Source: Comamonadaceae bacterium (GTDB lineage Bacteria > Pseudomonadota > Gammaproteobacteria > Burkholderiales > Burkholderiaceae_C). Taken from it: a stretch of 64,000 nt of DNA. The stretch spans positions 58,730 to 122,729 of the forward strand of contig QZKF01000082.1 in assembly GCA_003599455.1 (NCBI GenBank). Direction: 5' to 3'. The first letter of the stretch is position 1. Each line of letters starts with the position of its first letter. The translations under genes and the position numbers were made by a program. The notes beneath the pieces are model-generated. The model saw only the letters and a program-made list of their open reading frames with translations. It made no database searches and was not told the DNA's origin. Of this stretch, positions 59,399 through 64,000 are shown in pieces.

Positions 59399-60031
59399 GT
59401 GCAGGACGACTTGAAAGACGAGCTGTTGATACGCCAGATGGTGGAGCGCTGGGCCGTGTGGCGCGACGCCGGCGACTGGGCGCGCTTCGCCACCGTGTGG
59501 CACCCGAAAGGCGTGATGATGGCGACCTGGTTCCAGGGCCCGTTCGCCGACTTCATCCGCGTGACGCAGGAGGGCTGGGCCAAGGGCGTGAGCATCCTGC
59601 ACTTCCTGGGCGGCTCGGCCGTGGAAATCGCGGGCGACCGCGCGATCGCGCAGACCAAGATGACGATCTCGCAGCGCGGCATGGTCGACGGCGTGGACGG
59701 CCCGGTGCTGTGCGACGTGGTCTGCACCGGCCGTTTTTACGACTTCGTGGTGCGCCATGAAGGCCAGTGGAAGCTGCTGCACCGCCAGCCGATCTACGAG
59801 AAGGACCGCATCGACCCGGTGGACTCCACCGCGGTGCTCGCGCTCGACCAGGCCGCGCTGGCCGCCATGCCCGAGGGCTACCGCCACCTGGCCTACATCC
59901 AGACCCGCATCGGCTACACGGTGAAGATGGACATGCCCATGCTCAAGGGCCCGGTGGTGGACGAGCTCTACCGCAAGGGAGCGCGCTGGCTCGCCGGCGG
60001 CGACCTGGAGCGCGACATCCACCCGGCCTGA
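59399..60031 (+). CDS. NTF2-like/SnoaL-like protein
   Basis: A 210-residue protein whose first 140 residues have the cone-shaped NTF2-like fold (ELLIRQMVERWAVWRDAGDWARFATVWHPKGVMM). The C-terminal 70 residues are an extension. The start is GTG with AGGA ahead. Relatives include isomerases, dehydratases and dioxygenase small subunits, but there is no large oxygenase subunit beside it. It lies between the Dabb and Bug genes in the operon. Confidence 0.8.
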   Translation: MQDDLKDELLIRQMVERWAVWRDAGDWARFATVWHPKGVMMATWFQGPFADFIRVTQEGWAKGVSILHFLGGSAVEIAGDRAIAQTKMTISQRGMVDGVDGPVLCDVVCTGRFYDFVVRHEGQWKLLHRQPIYEKDRIDPVDSTAVLALDQAALAAMPEGYRHLAYIQTRIGYTVKMDMPMLKGPVVDELYRKGARWLAGGDLERDIHPA

Positions 60032-60068
60032 GCGCACCGCTTTCAGCACAACAACGAGGAGACAAGAC

Positions 60069-61073
60069 ATGAACAAGACCCGCACCGAACACCCGCTGTC
60101 GCGCCGCGCGCTGCTCGCCGCCGTGCCCGCGGCGGCCCTCGGCGCGATGGCGCCCGCCGCCTGGGCGCAGTCCGGTTTTCCCAACCGCGCGCTGCGCGTG
60201 ATCGTGCCGCAGCCGCCGGGCGGTGGTTTCGACTTCGTCGGGCGCGCGCTCGCCGAGCGGCTGGCCACCGCGCTGGGCCAGCCGGTGGTGGTGGAGAACC
60301 GCACCGGTTCGGGCACCCTGGTGGGCACCGAAGCGGCGGCCAAAGCCGCGCCGGATGGCTACACCCTGCTCACAGGTTCGGTCTCGAACATGGTGCTCAA
60401 CATGGGCCTGTACAAGAACCTCCCGTACGACAGCCTGAAAGACTTCGAGCCGGTGGGCCTGGCCGTGAGCTACAGCTACACGCTGATGGCGCGCAACAGC
60501 CTGCCGTTCAACAACCTGGCCGAGCTGGTGGCCCACGCGAAGGCGAACCCCGGCAAGCTCACCTACGCCTCGGCCGGCAATGGCTCGGGCCAGCACGTGC
60601 TGGCCGCCGCGCTGTGGAACCAGGCCGGCGTCGACATCGTGCACGTGCCCTACCGGGGCGCGCAGGCCGCGTACGCCGACCTGCTGGGCGACCGGGTCGA
60701 CCTGTTCTTCGACCTCACGCCCACCACGCGCGCGCACGTCGAGACCGGCAAGCTCAAGGCGATCGCGGTCTCCAGCGCCGCGCGCAACCCCATGCAGCCC
60801 ACGGTGCAGACCATCAACGAGTCCGGCGTCGTCAAGCTCGACCTCGAATCGTGGTTCGGCTACTTCGCGCCCGGCAAGACGCCGCCCGAGGCGCTCGACC
60901 GCCTGCGCGCTGAACTCGCGAAAATCATCGCAACGCCCGAGCTCCAGGAGACCTTCCGCAAGGCCGGTGGCACGCCCATGAACATCAGCGTGGCCGATAC
61001 CCGGACCATGCTGGCACGCGACGTGCAGCGCTGGACCGGCCTGATCCGCGCCGCCAGCATCAGCCTGGACTGA
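60069..61073 (+). CDS. Bug-family periplasmic solute receptor, second copy
   Basis: A 334-residue receptor with a twin-arginine-like signal (LSRRALLAAVPAAALG, cleavage near AWAQ). Family motifs are FPNRALRVIVPQPPGGGFDFVGR, VVENRTGSGTLVG and DGYTLLTGS. It is the third solute receptor of the region besides DctP and the Bug at 48775. AGGAGA precedes the ATG. No permease is adjacent. Confidence 0.9.
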   Translation: MNKTRTEHPLSRRALLAAVPAAALGAMAPAAWAQSGFPNRALRVIVPQPPGGGFDFVGRALAERLATALGQPVVVENRTGSGTLVGTEAAAKAAPDGYTLLTGSVSNMVLNMGLYKNLPYDSLKDFEPVGLAVSYSYTLMARNSLPFNNLAELVAHAKANPGKLTYASAGNGSGQHVLAAALWNQAGVDIVHVPYRGAQAAYADLLGDRVDLFFDLTPTTRAHVETGKLKAIAVSSAARNPMQPTVQTINESGVVKLDLESWFGYFAPGKTPPEALDRLRAELAKIIATPELQETFRKAGGTPMNISVADTRTMLARDVQRWTGLIRAASISLD

Positions 61074-61106
61074 CACTTCTTCTTTTTCATCAACCTCACG
61101 CACACC

Positions 61107-61691
61107 ATGACCATCGACGCGCAAGCCCTCGACCAGATCTTTCTCAAGGCGCGCACCGCCAACGGCTTCACCGACGAGCCCGTGCCCGAGACCCTGCTGC
61201 GGCAGGTGTACGACATCGCCCGCATGGGGCCGACCTCGATGAACACCCAGCCCACGCGCTACGTGTTCCTCAACTCGCCCGAGTCGCGCGCGCGCCTGCT
61301 GCCCGCGCTCTCGCCCGGCAACCTCGACAAGACGCGCGTGGCGCCGGTCACGGTGATCGTGGCGACCGACACGCGCTTCCACGAGTTCATGCCCGAGGTC
61401 TGGCACAAGGAGGGCGCGATGGAGAATTTCGAGGCCAACGCCGGCCTGCGCGAGGCCACCGCCACGCGCAACGGCACGCTGGGCGGCGGCTACTTCATCA
61501 TCGCGGCGCGCGCGCTCGGGCTGGACTGCGGCCCCATGAGCGGCGTGGACCTGGCCAAGGTGAACGCCGAGTTCTTCCCCGACGGCCGCTGGCGTGCCAA
61601 CTTCCTGATCAACCTCGGCCATGGCGACGACAGCAAGCTGTTCGACCGCAACCCCCGCCTCAGCTTCGAGCAGGCCTGCAAGATCCTCTGA
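61107..61691 (+). CDS. Nitroreductase-family protein, RutE/malonic semialdehyde reductase-like
   Basis: A 194-residue FMN-binding protein. ARTANGFTDEPVPETLLRQVYDIARMGPTSMNTQP and AARALGLDCGPMSGVDLAKVNAEFF closely follow the RutE group, which reduces malonic semialdehyde or 3-hydroxypropionate-level aldehydes, and includes reductases of quinones. In this cluster, reduction of a quinone or a semialdehyde is plausible (inference). It converges on the LysR gene with 4 bases between them. Confidence 0.85.
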   Translation: MTIDAQALDQIFLKARTANGFTDEPVPETLLRQVYDIARMGPTSMNTQPTRYVFLNSPESRARLLPALSPGNLDKTRVAPVTVIVATDTRFHEFMPEVWHKEGAMENFEANAGLREATATRNGTLGGGYFIIAARALGLDCGPMSGVDLAKVNAEFFPDGRWRANFLINLGHGDDSKLFDRNPRLSFEQACKIL

Positions 61692-61695
61692 GGCC

Positions 61696-62571
61696 TCAGC
61701 CGGCGGCGCGGCGGATGACCGACGCCATGTGCTTGACCATGGGGGATCGGTTCGCGCCTTTCTTCCACAGCAGGCCGGGCGTGCGGATCGGCGTCGGGTC
61801 CTCGATCGGCACCACGCGCAGGTCGGGCGAGGGCGTCACCGCGGTCTCGGCGATGATGCCCGCCAGGTCGGTCTGGCGGATCAGTTCGATCATGGGCGCG
61901 ATCGAGTTCAGCTCGGCGATCACCAGCGGCTGCGCCCCGGCGGCCTCGAAGCAGTCGTCCAGCAGCTGGCGGGTCGAGAACTGCGCCGGCAGCAGCACCA
62001 TGCGGCAGTGGTTGAGCTCGATCATGCGCACGCGCCGGCGCCTGGCCAGCGGGTGCGTGGCGGCCACCACCAGCCGCAGCTCCTCGTTGTACAGCGGCTC
62101 GAACCAGAGCTCGGGCCGGTCGTCGGGTTTGTAGGACACGCCCAGGTCCAGGTGGCCGCTGGCCAGGCGCTTGGCGATGAGTTCGGCCGAGAGCTCTTCC
62201 ACGCTGACGCGGATGCCAGGGTGGTAGCTGAGGAAGGACGAGACGCACAGCGGCACCAGGCGCGTGTTGAAGCTGTGCGTGGCACCGATGCGCAGCTCGC
62301 CCGAGAGCGTTTCGGGCGGGTGGCTCAGCGCCTGCAGGCCGCGGTCGATCTGCTGCAGCGCGGGCACCAGGTGGGTGCGCAGCATCTCGCCGGCCTCGGT
62401 CAGTGCCACGCGCTTGTGGCCGCGGTCGAACAGCACCAGACCCAGTTCTTCTTCCAGCTGCCGGATCTGGTGCGAGAGCGTCGACTGCGTCACGTGCAGG
62501 CGCTCGGCCGCGCGCGTGAAGTTCATCGTTTCGGCCACCGCATCGAAGTAGCGCAGGTGTCTGAGTTCCAT
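61696..62571 (-). CDS. LysR-family transcriptional regulator
   Basis: A 291-residue LysR regulator. It starts MELRHLRYFDAVAETMNFTRAAERLHVTQ, with the winged helix in the first 60 residues; the effector domain follows. ATG at 62571 is chosen because MELRHLRYF is the conserved LysR start. It is divergent from the second intradiol dioxygenase gene, and an ATC-N9-GAT site lies in the gap. It probably controls that gene and its own. Confidence 0.92.
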   Translation of the reverse strand: MELRHLRYFDAVAETMNFTRAAERLHVTQSTLSHQIRQLEEELGLVLFDRGHKRVALTEAGEMLRTHLVPALQQIDRGLQALSHPPETLSGELRIGATHSFNTRLVPLCVSSFLSYHPGIRVSVEELSAELIAKRLASGHLDLGVSYKPDDRPELWFEPLYNEELRLVVAATHPLARRRRVRMIELNHCRMVLLPAQFSTRQLLDDCFEAAGAQPLVIAELNSIAPMIELIRQTDLAGIIAETAVTPSPDLRVVPIEDPTPIRTPGLLWKKGANRSPMVKHMASVIRRAAG

Positions 62572-62590
62572 GGGGGGCTCCGCTTCAACC

Positions 62591-62605
62591 ATCGATGAGA
62601 TCGAT
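62591..62605. promoter_or_regulatory. LysR-type binding site (T-N11-A)
   Basis: ATCGAT-GAG-ATCGAT is a dyad that fits ATC-N9-GAT, the usual recognition site of LysR regulators. It lies 20 bases before the lysR start and 78 bases before the dioxygenase start. Confidence 0.6.
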
Positions 62606-62682
62606 CATAACGGTCGAAAATCATCACTTCCATCGTCAACAACCCTTGCCTAGACTGCAGGCACAACCCGGAGACAAGCAAC

Positions 62683-63579
62683 ATGGCTCAACACGAAGCC
62701 CAGGACCTCACCCAGGCCGTCATCGACCGGCTCGCCGACTGCACCGACCCGCGTTTCAAGCAGCTGATGAGCGCCCTGGTGCGCCACGCCCACGCCTTCG
62801 TGCGCGAGGTCGAGCTGAGCGAGGCCGAATGGATCGCCGCCATCGGTTTCCTCACCGAGACCGGCAAGACCTGCGACGACAAGCGCCAGGAATTCATCCT
62901 GCTGTCCGACACGCTGGGCATCTCCATGCTGGTGGTCGCGATCAACCAGCTCAAGGCCGCGCGCGCCTTCCAGGCCGCCGGCGGCGGCGCGAGCACCCCG
63001 ACCGAGGCCACGGTGCAGGGCCCCTTCTACTGGGAGGGCGCGCCCGAACTGGAACTGGGCAGCGACATCGGCGAGCAGATGCCCGGTGAGCCTGCGTACT
63101 ACCACGGCACGGTGACCGACACCACGGGCAAACCGATTGCGAACTGCTGCCTGGACGTGTGGTCCGGCGACGGCGAGGGCGTGTACGACATGCAGATGGG
63201 CGACGACGCGGGCATGCGGCTGCGCGCGCGCTTCCACACCGACGCCCAGGGCCGCTACCGCTTCTGGTCGATCAAGCCCTCGTTCTACCCGGTGCCCGAC
63301 GACGGGCCGGTGGGCGAGATGCTGCGCCGCATGGGCCGCCACCCGAACCGCCCCGGCCACATCCACATGAAGGTGTACGCGCCCGGCCACCAGCCGGTGA
63401 CCACGCACCTGTTCGTGGCCGACAGCCCCTACCTCGATTCCGACGCCGTGTTCGGCGTGCGCAACAGCCTGATCGTGCCCTTCAGCGCGCACGCGCCGGG
63501 CACCGCGCCCGACGGCCGCCACATGAACATCCCGTACCACAGCGCGAGCTACGACTTCCGCCTGGTGCCCGCCGCCTGA
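62683..63579 (+). CDS. Intradiol ring-cleavage dioxygenase, second copy
   Basis: A 298-residue Fe(III) dioxygenase, homologous along its length to the one at 54877. Ligands are Tyr168, Tyr202, His226 and His228. It differs by an insertion near residues 90-105 and a longer C-terminus. The same N-terminal dimerisation domain is present (KTCDDKRQEFILLSDTLG matches the paralogue nearly exactly). It could be a hydroxyquinol or catechol 1,2-dioxygenase with another substrate range. GGAGA precedes the ATG. It is divergent from its own LysR gene and followed by a citrate-synthase-like gene. Confidence 0.88.
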   Translation: MAQHEAQDLTQAVIDRLADCTDPRFKQLMSALVRHAHAFVREVELSEAEWIAAIGFLTETGKTCDDKRQEFILLSDTLGISMLVVAINQLKAARAFQAAGGGASTPTEATVQGPFYWEGAPELELGSDIGEQMPGEPAYYHGTVTDTTGKPIANCCLDVWSGDGEGVYDMQMGDDAGMRLRARFHTDAQGRYRFWSIKPSFYPVPDDGPVGEMLRRMGRHPNRPGHIHMKVYAPGHQPVTTHLFVADSPYLDSDAVFGVRNSLIVPFSAHAPGTAPDGRHMNIPYHSASYDFRLVPAA

Positions 63580-63614
63580 GTGCGGCGCACCATCCACCCC
63601 ACCGGAGACTCCCC

Positions 63615-64000
63615 GTGAAGATTGGCAAGGCCACCGTGCCCGAATCGGCCATTTGCGCCTCCAACGCCGACGCCATCGTGGTGCGCGGCCAGGACCTGTG
63701 CCAGGATCTGATCGGCCAGGTGAATTTCGCCGACTACTTCTACCTGTTGCTCACCGGCCGCAAGCCCGATGCGCCGGCCAGCGCGGTGCTCAACGCCACG
63801 CTGGTGGCGATCGCCGAGCACGGCCTGGTGCCCAGCGTGCAGGCCGCGCGCATGACGCTGGCCGCGGCGCCCGACGCGCTGCAGGGCGCGGTGGCCGCCG
63901 GCATCCTGGGCTGCGGCTCGGTGATCCTGGGCGCTTCGGAAACGGCGGGCCGCCTGTTCGACGAGATCGACCGCGCCGCCCCCGCGCACGGCGGCGACAT
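63615..64000 (+). CDS. Citrate synthase/citryl-CoA lyase-like protein, N-terminal part
   Basis: The first 128 codons are inside the window; the gene runs off the right edge. The start is GTG at 63615 with GGAGA 7 bases ahead. IVVRGQDLCQDLIGQVNFADYFYLLLTGRKPDAP matches the small N-terminal part of citrate-synthase superfamily proteins often annotated as citryl-CoA lyase. The catalytic His/Asp residues lie beyond the window. Its place after the dioxygenase gene suggests a role in handling a CoA ester or tricarboxylate made from the aromatic, but this is inference. Confidence 0.7.
   Translation, partial: MKIGKATVPESAICASNADAIVVRGQDLCQDLIGQVNFADYFYLLLTGRKPDAPASAVLNATLVAIAEHGLVPSVQAARMTLAAAPDALQGAVAAGILGCGSVILGASETAGRLFDEIDRAAPAHGGD

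Overview
The window reads as chromosomal DNA of a high-GC betaproteobacterium, most likely a Comamonadaceae relative (Hydrogenophaga/Rhodoferax/Limnohabitans-like) able to do aerobic anoxygenic photosynthesis. The placement rests on gene content: a purple-bacterial photosynthesis gene cluster with puhABCE, a HiPIP electron carrier, Bug-type solute receptors, sulfate uptake genes of the sbp-cysTWA type, and dense overlapping operons. The assignment is inference; no rRNA or tRNA gene is present.

Layout. 1-3717: end of a branched-chain amino acid permease gene, an alpha/beta hydrolase, ferrochelatase (hemH), a HAD hydrolase and a glutathione S-transferase. 3714-6443: squalene genes hpnD-hpnE on the minus strand and, divergently, the HiPIP gene. 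6430-29907: about half of a photosynthesis gene cluster. On the minus strand lie bchG-bch2-bchP plus an unknown small membrane gene, and the regulators ppaA(aerR)-ppsR. On the plus strand lies a superoperon-like run bchF-N-B-H-L-M-lhaA-puhA-B-C-acsF-puhE-crtI-crtB, most genes overlapping by 4 bases or nearly touching. Palindromes of the PpsR/CrtJ type (TGT-N12-ACA) overlap the predicted -35 boxes of bchG and bchF, so the encoded PpsR/PpaA pair probably controls both transcription units. The pufBALM, bchCXYZ, bchID and crtCDEF parts of the pathway are not in the window.

29950-36797: PhoD-type phosphatase, a CadR-controlled metal exporter with a clear MerR-type operator, two Crp/Fnr regulators, a PRC-barrel protein, an L,D-transpeptidase and small proteins. 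36814-43740: sulfate/thiosulfate uptake (two periplasmic binding proteins, cysT, cysW, cysA) with small housekeeping genes between. 43950-44852 is an orphan of unknown function.

44881-64000: a catabolic region built around the hydroxyquinol lower pathway. It has two intradiol (hydroxyquinol/catechol 1,2-) dioxygenases, maleylacetate reductase and a two-subunit 3-oxoadipate-type CoA-transferase. Around them are two beta-hydroxyacid dehydrogenases, an amidohydrolase, two Bug receptors, a complete TRAP transporter, small YciI/Dabb/NTF2-like proteins, a RutE-like nitroreductase, two LysR regulators and the start of a citrate-synthase-like gene. The ring-hydroxylating step is not in the window. 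An AbiE-type toxin-antitoxin operon (52267-53806) with a 44-bp operator-like palindrome sits inside this region.

No CRISPR array, insertion sequence, prophage, tRNA or rRNA was seen. The only gene-free stretch over 300 bases is the ppaA-bchF divergent region (12768-13088).
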